This document shows, piece by piece, positions 25,066-38,493 of a stretch of 64,000 nt of DNA (within the stretch, counting starts at the first letter, position 1; every line of letters begins with the position of its first letter). A program made the position numbers and the translations under genes. The stretch spans positions 14,598,221 to 14,662,220 of the forward strand of contig NC_135571.1 in assembly GCF_964340395.1 (NCBI RefSeq), written 5' to 3'. The notes under the pieces are model-generated. The model did not search any database. It saw only the letters and a program-made list of their open reading frames with translations, and was not told where the DNA came from. Source of the DNA: Glandiceps talaboti (lineage: Eukaryota > Hemichordata > Enteropneusta > Spengelidae).

Positions 25066-26466
25066 TATTCTATACACATTGATACAGTGTATTCTAAACA
25101 CATTGATACAGTGTATTCTAAACACATTGGCACAGTGTACTCTAAACACATTGATACAGTGTATTCTAAACACATTGGTACAGTGTATTCTAAACACATT
25201 GGTATAGTGTATTCTAAACACATTGATACAGTGTACTCTAAACACATTGATACAGTGTATTCTAAAAACATTGATACACATTGGCACAGTGTACTCTAAA
25301 CACATTGGTACAGTGTATTCTAAACACATTGATACAGTGTACTCTAAACACATTGATACAGTGTATTCTATACACATTGGTACGGTGTATTCTAAACACA
25401 TTGATACAGTGTATTCTAAACACATTGATATAGTGTATTCTAAACACATTGGTACAGTGTATTCTAAACACATTGATACAGTGTATTCTAAACACATTGA
25501 TACAGTGTACTCTATACACATTGGTACGGTGTATTCTATACACATTGATACAGTGTATTCTAAACACATTGATATAGTGTATTCTATACACATTGGTACA
25601 GTGTATTCTAAACACATTGGCACAGTGTATTCTAAACACATTGGTACAGTGTACTCTAAACACATTGATATAGTGTATTCTAAACACATTGATACAGTGT
25701 ATTCTAAACACATTGGTACAGTGTACTCTAAACACATTGATACAGTGTATTCTACACACATTGATACAGTGTACTCTAAACACATTGGTACAGTGTATTC
25801 TAAACACATTGATACAGTGTACTCTAAATACATTGGTACAGTGTACTCTAATCACAATGGTACAGTGTATTCTAAACACATTGATACAGTGTATTCTAAA
25901 CACATTGGTACAGTGTATTCTAAACACATTGATACAGTGTACTCTAAACACATTCATACAGTGTATTCTAAACACATTGGTATAGTGTATTCTAAACACA
26001 TTGATACAGTGTACTCTAAACACATTGGTGCAGTGTATTCTAAACACATTGATACAGTGTACTCTAAACACATTGGTACAGTGTACTCTAAACACAATGG
26101 TACAGTGTATTCTAAACACATTGGTATAGTGTATTCTAAACACATTGGTACAGTGTATTCTACACACATTGGTACAGTGTATTCTACACACATTGGTACA
26201 GTGTATTCTAAACACATTGGTATAGTGTATTCTAAACACATTGGTACAGTGTATTCTAAACTCATTGATACAGTGTATTCTAAACACATTGGTACAGTGT
26301 ATTCTAAACACATTGGTACAGTGTATTCTAAACACATTGGTACAGTGTATTCTAAACACATTGGTACAGTGTATTCTAAACACATTGATACAGTGTACTC
26401 TAAACACATTGATACAGTGTTTTCTAAAGACATTGGTATAGTGTATTCTAAGCACATTGGTACAAC
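25066..26466. repeat. 24-bp minisatellite
   Basis: About 58 copies of ACATTGATACAGTGTATTCT plus AAAC. Variants are GGTAC for GATAC, TACTCT for TATTCT, and TATACAC or TACACAC for AAACAC. Being a multiple of three, the unit gives frames of up to 415 residues on both strands. All are eight-residue repeats and are rejected as genes. Confidence 0.96.
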
Positions 26467-26720
26467 ATAAAGACGATATCAAAGTCTTAGTAACTGTGTG
26501 TGGGGAGTGGATTGTTGGTATGATGACAGACTTGACGTATCGAATCTTTAATTCTTGAAGTCATCAATGTAGATTGTAAGCGGCCATGGAATTCGCAACA
26601 AATATTTGTATACCCCTCAGGTTTCTATGGCTAAGTGAAATGTTATAATTTGTATAACACATTTTTGATGTTACATATATATTTATAGTTCCATTATATT
26701 CTTTCATATATATGTGTGTG

Positions 26721-27290
<570 letters not shown>

Positions 27291-29188
27291 GTGAAGGATA
27301 TCTGACTTCCATCCCACTGGTGGTGAAGGATATCTGCCCTCCCCCCACTGGTGGTGAAGGATATCTGCCCTCCATCCCACTGGTGGTGAAGGATATCTGC
27401 CCTCCATTCCACTGGTGGTGAAGGATATCTGACTTCCATCCCACTGGTGGTGAAGGATATCTGCCATCCATCCCAATGGTGGTGAAGGATATCTGCCCTC
27501 CATCCCACTGGGGGTGAAGAATATCTGCCCTCCATCCCACTGGTGGTGAAGGATATCTGCCCTCCAGCCCACTGGTGGTGAAGGATATCTGCCCTCCATC
27601 CCACTGGTGGTGAAGGATATCTGCCCTCCATCCCACTGGTGGTGAAGGATATCTAACTTCCATCCTACAGGTGGTGAAGGATATCTGCCCTCCATCCCAC
27701 TGGTGGTGAAGGATATCTGCCATCCATCCCACTGGTGGTGAAGGATATCTGCCATCCATCCCACTGGGGGTGAAGGATATCTGCCATCCATCCTAATGGT
27801 GGTGAAGGATATCTGCCATCCATCCCACTGGTGATGAATGATATCTGCCCTCCATACCACTGGTGGTGAAGGATATCTGCCCTCCATCCCACTGGTGGTG
27901 AAGGATATCTGCCCTCCATCCCACTGGTGGTGAAGGATATCTGCCCTCCATTCCACTGGTGGTGAAGGATATCTGACTTCCATCCCACTGATGGTGAAGG
28001 ATATCTGCCACCCATCCCAATGGTGGTGAAGGATGTCTGCCCTCCATCCCACTGGGGGTGAAGGATATCTGCCCTCCATCCCACTGGTGGTGAAGGATAT
28101 CTGCCATCCATCTCACTGGTGGTGAAGGATATCTGCCCTCCATCCCACTGGTGGTGAAGGATATCTAACTTCCATCCTACAGGTGGTGAAGGATATCTGC
28201 CCTCCATCCCACTGGTGGTGAAGGATATCTGCCCTCCGTCCCACTGGTGGTGAAGGAAATCTGCCATCCATCCCACTGGTGGTGAAGGATATCTGCCATC
28301 CATCCCACTGGTGGTGAAGGATATCTGCCATCCATCCCACTGGTTGTGAAGGATATCTGCCCTCCATCCCACTGGGGGTGGAGGATATCTGCCATCCATC
28401 CCACTGGTGGTGAAGGTTATCTGCCCTCCATCCCACTGGTGGTGAAGGATATCTGCCCTCCATCCCACTGGGGGTGAAGGATATCTGCCCTCCATCCCAC
28501 TGGTGGTGAAGGATATCTGCCCTCCGTCCTACAGGTGGTGAAGGATATCTGCCCTCCATCCCACTGGTGATGAAGGATATCTGCCACCCATCCTACGGGT
28601 GGTGAAGGATATCTGCCCTCCATCCCACTGGTGGTGAATGATATCTGCCATCCACCCCACTGGTGGTGAGGGATATCTAACCTCCATCCCACTGGTGGTG
28701 AGGGATATCTGCCCTCTATCCCACTGGTGGTGAAGGATATCTGCCATCCACCCCACTGGTGGTGAGGGATATCTAACCTCCGTCCCACTGGTGGTGAGGG
28801 ATATCTAACCTCCATCCCACTGGTGGTGAGGGATATCTAACCTCCGTCCCACTGGTGGTGAAGGATATCTGTCCTCCATCCCACTGATGATGAAGGATAT
28901 CTAACCTCCATCACACTGGTGGTGAAGGATATCTGCCATCCATCCCACTGGTGGTGAAGGATATCTAACCTCCATCCCACTGGTGGTGAAGGATATCTGC
29001 CCTCCATCCCACTGGTGGTGAAGGATATCTGCCATCCATCCTAATGGTGGTGAAGGATATCTGCCATCCATCCCACTGGTGATGAATGATATCTGCCCTC
29101 CATCCCACTGGTGGTGAAGGATATCTGCCCTCCATCCCACTGGTGGTGAAGGATATCTAACCTCCATCCCACTGGTGGTGAAGGATAA
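27291..29188. repeat. 32-bp minisatellite
   Basis: About 59 copies of CATCCCACTGGTGGTGAAGG, then ATATCTGCCCTC. Variants are TGCCATCC, TAACCTCC, TGACTTCC and GGGGGTGAAG. The unit is not a multiple of three, so minus-strand frames cycle through a 32-residue period (GRYPSPPVGW, ADILHHQWDG, QISFTTSGM) and remain open in several frames up to 276 residues. Repeat shadows. Confidence 0.96.
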
Positions 29189-29368
29189 TAATATGCTATC
29201 GAGTGTTATCAAGCTAGAATCCAAATCACATGTCAAGCTAATATGCTATCGAATGTTATCAAGCTAGAATCCAAATCACATGTCAAGCTAATATGCTATC
29301 GATTGTTATCAAGCTAGAATCCAAATCACATGTCAAACTAATATGCTATCGAATGTTATCAAGCTATT
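29189..29368. repeat. 50-bp tandem repeat, about 3.6 copies
   Basis: Units of AATATGCTATCGAGTGTTAT, CAAGCTAGAATCCAAATCAC and ATGTCAAGCT directly abut the 32-bp array. Confidence 0.9.
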
Positions 29369-30865
29369 TATTTATGAAAGTATTTATAAAATTAAGATCA
29401 TTTGAAACCCAGTTATGCTTTATTGATATAATCTTCAAAGTTATTATGTTTGTCTAAATCAATTGAGTATAAGGTCATTACGTTAGACAACAATAATGAA
29501 TATTTGACAAACTTTGGCGGGAAAACTTACTGTAGATTTTAATGTACAATTTGTACTGACAAGTGAAAATGAGTGGGTGTTGGTTTCAGTGACATCTATA
29601 GTTATCATGATAATATCACATTCACGCACTAGTTGATTTTCCGGTTCCAAGATGCAATGCGTGAGATGACGTTGCTTGTGTTGTTACGTTTGCGGTTAAT
29701 TTTTTTTCTTACATTTGAAATAATAACACTTTCATCCTAAAATAATGGACTTGTTGGCCGCTTTAAATGTGAGCGACTTTATAGAACAAAGACCACGCCA
29801 TAGATGACGGAAAGGGGGGGGGGGGGTTCATTGGTAAACCAAGACTATGGTTAGGTAACACCCATCCCCCTGAGTAGCGAGCTCAAACCCCGCTACATGC
29901 GTACAGGATACATGGCGTTATACGGAGAAACGCGCAAGGCATCTTGGAACCAGCAACAGGTCTATTCAATACGTTTGTTTCAAATACGGACTGGTTGTGT
30001 AATACTAGACAAGTAATACTTTCGCTACTTAACAAAAACAACATTAGGCGACATTGTTATGTTTTCAGCCCTCTTTACAGCACCGTCCGAAATATAAACG
30101 ACATCACTTTCAACTCATAAAACACAATCATCAAATTGTGCAGAAAATAGCTTTTACTGTTCCTGGAAATCAGTGTAATAGTCTTTATAGGATTACCAAA
30201 CACAATTGTAACAGATGCTTTACTATTGAATAGATGCTTTACTATTGAATAGATGCTATCAGAATGACATTGGACATGAGTGATCTATGATAACCAAATC
30301 CCCATCTTTATACGAATTGGCACGCCTGTGGTGTAATATATTGCATACTTGAATTGACACTAACAGCCCATTCTTAGCATTTGAAAGAATAGAGAGCAAT
30401 ACTTGCCTGCACATTTCAAACCAAGCGAAAGCAACGTGCGCGCGTACTCTATCGGGGTGATTTTTATATCGATAACACAAGGTAATGTGTTGTTGTAAAT
30501 GGAACGATTTTCATTTTGTTATCGACAACTTCGACTCTACATCTTCAAATGATAACATTTCCGACGATGTCACCTTGGCAATTCCCATTTATCATTACGT
30601 ACTGATAAAATTTAAGTTATAAGGAGTGTATTACTCGTGAAATCGTCTTTGTAAAATGTTATGAGGATTGGTATTATAATTTGCAATATTATTCGAGGTG
30701 AGTGGTACAAAGTCGTCCACTCTTAAAGACATATGTTGCCCGAAACTCTGGCATTTGACAACATACAACATTGTGTATTTAAGATTTCGACAATTTACTT
30801 ACGCTTACTCTCGATATTAAAGTGTAAGACTCTATGATTTGTTAATATCGTCATAATCCCACCAG

Positions 30866-30903
<38 letters not shown>

Positions 30904-32506
30904 ACAATTTTGTCAAGTATCTTGTGTTCTGATTTAGTTAACCTGAATGATTGCAAGCCTATCTTTATAATAACAGACCGCATTTAATAATTCGGAAATT
31001 CTATTTGCCTCTTTATCAGAGCTTTTATTGTATAGCACCTTGTACTCGTAAAACCTTTCAAAAACAAAAACTCTTCTTTTTTTTCAAAATCACATTTAAA
31101 AATGCGATGCTTTGTTTGATGAGATGACGCTTTTTACTACATACCATATGTTGTTATTAGACATGACGGACAGGGGTAGTCAAAAACCGGCACGTGATCC
31201 ATCGGTGACTCTGTGTTGTCACCCCGATATACGATCCCCGGTAAGTGTGTTAGGGAATATAGAGAAATGAAAAGTTCAAATAATCTTACCTGGTGCCCAG
31301 TAACATATGAATAAAACAAGGCTGCCACAAAGTATGTACCTATGGCTGGACGTTGACATAGCTTAGCTAGTAAATAAGTATACATCAGGTCCTAACAGAC
31401 TGTCTAAAGGTACACACAATCCAAATGATTTGACAGCAATCAGGTTTTAAGCCATTGAAGATAATATTGATGTAACTGTTGTTACACTGACGCGTTAAAC
31501 TCTGACGTGATAAAAGCTGCCTGGTACAATTGTATCATCCATAAATAGTGGCATTACTACGTATAGCAGACGGTTGTTCGTACTGTACGCTCAGTCACGG
31601 CAACTATAGCTGGCCCTTCAATCTTCAATCGATACACCACAGAGACTTGGCATGATGACGATGACAAACGCGATCGGATTACTTCAACTACCGTGTATTG
31701 TTTGCTGCAGTTGGCAATACCAGCCTTAGTGGTGTAGGATGGTAGGCCTATTAATTATATTACACAGTAACGTTCACATCAAGAGACTAACTGTCAATTT
31801 GATCTGTTGTCATAGAAACTGTCAGATTTCATGTATTATGCATGTTGTGGATAAAACCGACTTTGAACCGCCAACCCCGAATCAAAGCTGAAGCGTCAGA
31901 TATTCTATCATATGGCTGCCACCCCCTTGACGTCTTTCTTAAGATGACAGTGTCGTGTAAACATGTCAAACCAGGAGCCGTAATAAGCTCTGGAAATTAG
32001 TAAGTGGCAAAGGTAGACGTATCAATTTGTCTGTGGCAGAAATCATGGTGGTTTATTCTCAAATATCATTAGACTGATCTCCAACTGCTGATTCCTGGCT
32101 GGATTATTCCCCATAAATGTTCATTGCCGTGACTGTTTTGATATACTTTCATTTTATCTTGGATTGGAATCAATTGTTTATATATGTAATTATCGATTGA
32201 TGATCCTAATTACTAAAACAATATTATCAAAACACAATTGTTTTGTAATTTTTGTTGGCAGACGTCACTTTTATATTAATTGGATTCAAATTTATCTTCA
32301 TTTCATATACATCATGATAAGGTAAGGAGCCTCCATATTTGTTTTATTTAGTTTTAAAGAAAGGAACGTCATTTTTTCCAGAGTTTGAAGTTGAATTTTC
32401 TGAAATGAACACATTTTCAAAGTCATCGTCCTTCTTTCACGCTGGGAGGAGATTCTGGGATTGTACTAATGAATTAGCATCTTTCAGTTTATAAATTTTA
32501 ATGTCG
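29369..32506. other. Largest unassigned stretch; short G-run and (GTT)n
   Basis: No gene could be established. It contains a G run near 29814-29827, a 21-bp duplication near 30223-30258 (GATGCTTTACTATTGAATA) and a (GTT)n microsatellite at 30865-30903. A short ATG-led frame ending at a consensus donor (31163-31218) is discussed as a weak exon candidate. Confidence 0.4.
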
Positions 32507-34575
32507 TGACAGTTATGCATGGGCAACATGTGACAGTTATGCATTGGCAACATGTGACAGTTATGCATTGGCAACATGTGACAGTTATGCATTGGCAACA
32601 TGTGACAGTTATGCATGGGCAACATGTGACAGTTATGCATTGGCAACATGTGACAGTTATGCATTGGCAACATGACAGTTATGCATTGGCAACATGACAG
32701 TTATGCATTGGCAACATTAGAGTTATGCATTGGCAACATGTCGTGACAGTTATGCATTGACAATATGTGACAGTTATGCATTGGCAATATGACAGTTATG
32801 CATTGGCAACATGTGACAGTTATGCATTGGCAACATGTCGTGACAGTTATGCATTGGCAATATGACAGTTATGCATTGGCAACATGACAGTTATGCATTG
32901 GCAACATGTCATGACAGTTATGCATTGGCAACATGTGACAGTTATGCATTGGCAACATGTCGTGACAGTTATGCATTGGCAACATGTGACAGTTATGCAT
33001 TGGCAACATGACAGTTATGCATTGGCAACATGTCATGACAGTTATGCATTGGCACCATGTCATGACAGTTATGCATTGGCAACATGTCATGACAGTTATG
33101 CATTGGCAACATGTGACAGTTATGCATTGGCAACATGACAGTTATGCATTGACAACATGTCGTGACAGTAATGCATTGGCAACATGTGACAGTTATGCAT
33201 TGGCAACATGTCGTGACAGTAATGCATTGGCAACATGTGACAGTTATGCATTGGCAACATGTCATGACAGTTATGCATTGGCAACATGTCATGACAGTTA
33301 TGCATTGGCAACATGTCGTGACAGTTATGCATTGGCAACATGACAGTTATGCATTGGCAACATGTCGTGACAGTTATGCATTGGCAACATATCGTCACAG
33401 TTATGCATTGGCAACATGACAGTTATGCATTGGCAACATGTCGTAACAGTTATGCATTGGCAATATGACAGTTATGCATTGGCAACATGTCGTAACAGTT
33501 ATGCATTGGCAACATGACAGTTATGCATTGGCAACATGTGGTGACAGTTATGCATTGGCAACATGTGGTGACAGTTATGCATTGGAAAGATGTGACAGTT
33601 ATGCATTGGCAACATGTCGTGACAGTTATGCTTTGGCAACATGTGACAGTTATGCATTGGCAACATGTGGTGACAGTTATGCTTTGGCAACATGTCGTGA
33701 CAGTTATGCATTGGCAACATGTGGTGACAGTTATGCATTGGCAATATGACAGTTATGCATTGGCAACATGTGACAGTTATGCATTGGCAACATGTCGTGA
33801 CAGTTATGCTTTGGCAACATGTCGTGACAGTTATGCATTGGAAACATGTCGTGACAGTTATGCATTGGCAATATGACAGTTATGCATTGGCAACATGTGA
33901 CAGTTATGCATTGGCAACATGTCGTGACAGTTATGCATTGGCAACATGACAGTTATGCATTGGCAACATGTCGTGACAATTATGCATTGGCAACATGACA
34001 GTTATGCATTGGCAACATGTGACAGTTATGCATTGGCAATATGACAGTTATACATTGGCAACATGTGACAGTTATGCATTGGCAACATTACAGTTATGCA
34101 TTGGCAACATGTCATGACAGTTATGCATTGGAATTATGTCGTGACAGTTATGCGTGACAGTTATGCATTGGATTATGTCGTGACAGTTATGCATTGGAAT
34201 TATGTCATCACAGTTATGCATTGGCAACATGTCATGACAGTTATGTATTTGAGACATGTCGTGACAGTTATACATTGGTAACATGTCGTGACAGTTATGC
34301 ATTGGCAACATGTCGTCACAGTTATGCATTGGAATTATGTCGTGACAGTTATGCATTGGCAATATGACGTGACAGTTATGCATTGGCAACATGTCGTGAC
34401 AGTTATGCATTGGCAACATGTGGCAGTTATGCATTGGAAACATGTCGTGACAGTTATGCATTGGCAACATGTCGTGGCAGTTATGCATTGGAAACATGTC
34501 GTGACAGTTATGCATTGACAACATGTCGTGACAGTTATGCATTGACAACATGTCGTGACAGTTATGCATTGGCAA
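32507..34575. repeat. Variable-length minisatellite (22/24/27 bp)
   Basis: About 80 units sharing GACAGTTATGCATTGGCAAC and differing in the linker: AT (22 bp), ATGT (24 bp), or ATGTCGT/ATGTCAT (27 bp). Later copies carry GGAATTATGTCGT. The core contains the palindrome ATGCAT. The many frames of MHWQHV or YALATC type are repeat shadows. Confidence 0.95.
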
Positions 34576-34603
34576 TAAGTCGGGAAATGTACCTAGTACA
34601 AGG

Positions 34604-34604
<1 letters not shown>

Positions 34605-34668
<64 letters not shown>

Positions 34669-34707
34669 CCACCATCATCATCATCATCATCAGCATCATC
34701 ATCCCTA
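34605..34707. repeat. (ATC)n microsatellite
   Basis: About 33 ATC units with ACC and AGC interruptions. Confidence 0.97.
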
Positions 34708-35094
34708 ATAAAGATATATAGACTGTTGGAGAGCTAGATATATAGTAGAGATTACGATATTCACCAATTAGTTTGGTGATAACGCTATGAAAACGATCAA
34801 CGTATTTAAACTGTCACATTTCCTTTACGGAAACACTAACAACGATAGACGCATTACCTGCAGCCACAGTTCAAACTAAAGGTAATCTTCCGTGCTATTT
34901 ATGTACCTTAGAGAAACATAACACAGAATTAGTACTTAAACTGGAAGATTATTTGCTGTGATTTGTCAGGATAAATATTCCCTGCAAATATAAACCTGTG
35001 TTTTGTCAGACTCTACTTGAGTCTAAGGTGCTAGTCAGTCTAGAGGTAGTCAGGGTAATTCACCATAACAATAGTAGTAATTTTATTAGGCCAT
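34708..35094. other. Unassigned spacer
   Basis: No feature is supported between the ATC tract and the LINE remnant. Confidence 0.4.
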
Positions 35095-35780
35095 CAGACC
35101 ATCGTTAATGTACACAGTCCAGGGCAATCCAAACACCAAATTTGAACAGGAAATGTTTAATCTTAAATGCCCAACATTTATATCTTTTGTCAGCCATCTC
35201 TAATTGGTAATTATAACACTGTTTCACATATGTTGTATTCTCACTCCTTAAGAGTTTGAACTTATTATTACGAAGAAACTTAATTAAGTGATGACAAATT
35301 CTGTCTCCCAAGTTGACCAAGCACAGCAAGATTACTAGTATACGTACTATACATATTAACAGTAGAAACAATGGACCCTTTTTATTTCGTTTCCATCATG
35401 GAATCCCATATATCGCTGCCATACATCAGAACAGAGAGAATTTTACAATCGAAAATTTTCATACCAATGTTAACATTTGTATTTTTGTATTGGTGTAGTG
35501 ACTTTTAACCTTTGAAAAATGCCATTTTTCCCCTGAGTTGCCAGATATCCATCTGCTTTCGACCACAGTCCTGAACTTGAGAATGTAATGCCAAGGTAGT
35601 TAACATGAGATACTGTAAGCTGACTGTCACAATACCACCTGACATAATGTCAATAATTTGCCTCTTTTTCTGTCCGCCAGTGCTAGAGTCACTTGGAATA
35701 GACAAACCGTCAGTAAAAAACAAATGCAATAGGTTCAGTGAACCTCCATCAAGACCGTTATCATTATATACCACTCCCTA
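35095..35780 (-). pseudogene. Decayed LINE reverse-transcriptase remnant
   Basis: Joining minus-strand frames gives, in order, GGSLNLLHLFFTDGLSI (a decayed active-site box where F/Y-A-D-D is expected), a GGQKKRQ stretch, NYLGITFSSSGLWSKADGYL, QGKNGIF, and further down EMADKRYKCWAFKIKHFLFK. Kylgi...f..sG....a.....qg..aif and D-K-x-x-C-W-A-F are typical of LINE polymerase ends. Multiple frame changes and stops show it is dead. Confidence 0.6.
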
Positions 35781-35821
35781 ACGTTTTGCCAATATCATTA
35801 ATAAATAAGTTAAACGCAAGT

Positions 35822-36320
35822 GATGATAAAACTGAGAAGATATATTTAGATAAAGTACATATCATATCACACAGCATGTAATAAGTAGAGATATTTAGAT
35901 AAAGTACGTATCATATCACCATGGAAGTAGAACTACTTCCATGATATCACACAGCATGTAATGAGTAGAGATATTTAGATAAAGTACATATCATATCACA
36001 CAGCATGTAATGAGTAGAGATATTTAGATAAAGTACATATCATATCACACAGCATGTAATGAGTAGAGATATTTAGATAAAGTACATATCATATCATATC
36101 ATACAGCATGTAATGAGTAGAGATATTTAGATAAAGTACATATCATATCATACAGCGTGTAATAAGTAGAGATATTTAGATGAAGTACATATCATATCAC
36201 ACAGCATGTAATGAGTAGATATATTTAGATAAAGTACATACCATACCCATGGAAGTATGTGGGCTATACTTCCATGTCATATGATACAGCATGTATTGAG
36301 TAGAGATATTCAGATAAGTA
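35822..36320. repeat. 49-bp repeat array carrying two hairpin insertions
   Basis: About eight copies of a 49-bp unit: CATGTAATGAGTAGAGATAT, TTAGATAAAGTACATATCAT, ATCACACAG. Two copies are interrupted by short inverted repeats: CATGGAAGTAG-AA-CTACTTCCATG (35920-35943) and CATGGAAGTAT-7 nt-ATACTTCCATG (36248-36276). Confidence 0.85.
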
Positions 36321-36373
36321 TACAATAGAAGGTGGAGCCGCGTTGTTTATCTTTCCACCGGTGTCTATTGTAC

Positions 36374-37391
36374 ATTTTTTTAATCTTTTAATACTTTTTT
36401 ATTATTTGTAATTTAAATATACATCACAATGAAAACAATCACAGACAAAGGGAAAAAAGGACTATGACAAAAGACAAGCAAAGCAGACATAAAGACAAAC
36501 ACAACAGATGTGCGAGTTCACATGTTCATAAAACTAGAGGCATAAATCTATTCCATTTTAATTTAAAGTTTTTGTCCCTCATGACTTTTTGTTCAATTAT
36601 CACCACTTCCTTAACTTTCTGAATAAAATGATGTATAGTTAGTCTAACTCTTGTATAGCGGCTAGCGTACAATTGATATTTGCCGAGGAGGATTAAATGG
36701 TTCAGCGCAGTCATACTACTCGGAAGGCCAAACATCACTGACTTACAAGATAACTTAACATAATAATTTGTTACTTTCCTTTTAAAAGAGATTCTAGCTC
36801 TTTCCAAAAGAGCTTTGCAATCTCGCAGTGCCAGAAAAGGTGTTCAAGGGTTTCTTGTTGACCACAACTATTACAGTCGTGATTATTTCGTATCCTAATT
36901 CGGAAGAGATAAACATTAGTGGCCAAAATACGATGGAGGACCTTAAATTGGAAAACACGAAGTTTTTCTTCATTTGTAATTTTGTAGGGTAGAGCCCAGA
37001 CTTGTTTCCAGTCTATAATATTGTCGTTTTCTTTAACATAGTCCATACTGCTAAATGTCTCCTCCGAAATAGAGCGACTGAATTTTTTGTCCAGTAAAAG
37101 TTTATAGAAGTCCTTTGTTTTACCTTTTCCGACACTGACGGCAATTCGTTCTCTAACATTCGTTTCTGATACATAGCTACCATCAAGAATAAGATCTTTC
37201 CAACTTTTAGGTATAGCATGAATAAGACCTACGTAAGTAACAAAATCAGTAGAAACTCCATATTTGTTTATGAAATTTTCATACGTCAGAAATTTACCCT
37301 GTTCAACTAACAAGTCTTTTATATAGTGTATCCCTTCATTTAACCAATTCTTGTAGCAGACGGATTTACCATCTACTAAAATATATTTATT
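36374..37391 (-). mobile_element. 5'-truncated LINE with 13-bp target-site duplication
   Basis: Minus-strand frame from 37391: N-K-Y-I-L-V-D-G-K, then YKNWLNEGIHYIKDLLVEQG, WKQVWALPYKITNEEKLRVF, QFKVLHRILATNVYLFRIR, a CCHC module (CNSCGQQETLEHLFWHC) and KLFWKELESLL, as in L1/Tx1-type C-termini. A frame change near 36780-36800, at a T-rich run, shifts the last 80 codons (KVTNYYVKLSCKSVMFGLPS onwards), so it is a pseudogene. Perfect 13-bp repeats GTGTCTATTGTAC lie at 36361-36373 and 37392-37404, and an A-rich tail (T-rich on plus) abuts the left one, as expected for target-primed insertion. Confidence 0.8.
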
Positions 37392-37404
37392 GTGTCTATT
37401 GTAC

Positions 37405-38327
37405 TTATGCCCGACAAGTTTACAGGATAGCAGGATTAGTCCATCTCACCCTTGCTAGACTAGATTAAGATAAAGTACACACTGTCTCACCCCTTGCCAG
37501 ACTAGGTGATGATAATACTGAGATAAAAGTGTACACATTCGGATGGACACACACACAGCATGCAGTGTTCACGGCGAAACAAATAAGCCATACAACATTC
37601 TCCCCTTATACCTCCATGCTCATATGAATACTTGTGTAAAATTCTTCTTTTTTAAAAATGTTTACCGTTTCTTTTGAATGGTAATAGTTGTGCCCTCCCT
37701 ACTGTGCAGTCACTATTCCATTCATGGTGCAGTAGTATGACTTATTTTAATACTACTCGCCACAACTCTTTTTCTCCGTAATTAAGTTCTCCTCGTAATT
37801 TTGGCAAACTGTTTTGGTCCGGGCCATATAGTCTCTTGCATTTCATTCTTAAGACCCCTTCTATACTTCCATGTCCAGACATATGGTTTCTGACTTTCCT
37901 GGACTGGTTTTACTTGACCTACAAAGGTCAACCCAATTCACACCTTCTAAATCCCCCTTTGTCTTACACTATCCAACACTGATAAGACTTCAGCAGCAAT
38001 TCACACAAGGAATTCATTAAAAATCAAGATAGCGTCTCCCCAACACTATGAAATTAACACCAGTCCTTCACTATATAATGTTCTTTTGAAATTTGGTGCG
38101 ATTTTTTTTCGTATGCAAAATATGATGACGTCATCATTTATACGTCGAAAATTGCAATTTTTGTAACGATCGAAATTTTATGGACAAAGACTCCAACAAT
38201 CGCCGACTTGAGATGTTATTAATTATTTCCAGATTTATCATGTTACAATATCTAGGTAGGAAGACATAGCGAAATCAATCTGCTTTTAGTAAACATAAAT
38301 GTTAAAATTAACCCGCTACACAAACTT
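37405..38327. other. Unassigned sequence
   Basis: No gene was found. The beginning (37430-37560) holds two diverged copies of a CTCACCCTTGCTAGACTAG-AAGTACACA block. Confidence 0.4.
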
Positions 38328-38493
38328 TAATATTAGCTCCGGTAGAGGACTGCTAATCCTGTACATGTCAAATACCAAGTCAACATTTTGACAGCTAAAA
38401 GTTATAATAGTACTTTAATGCCCTTTAGCTGTCAAAATGTTTACTCAGTGTTTGACGTGCAGGATTAGCAGTCCTCTAATGGAGCTAATATTA
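38328..38493. mobile_element. Foldback MITE-like element, 166 bp
   Basis: Two arms of about 75 bp are inverted copies. The left arm is TAATATTAGCTCCGGTAGAG, GACTGCTAATCCTGTACATG, ACATTTTGACAGCTAAA. The right arm is its complement with a few mismatches, ending GGAGCTAATATTA. The loop is about 15 to 20 nt. No coding capacity. Confidence 0.75.

Noticed and set aside
25223-26482. Frames of 415 (+) and 406 (-) residues
   Set aside because: Eight-residue repeats from a 24-bp array, open on both strands at once, which is expected from unit length and composition.
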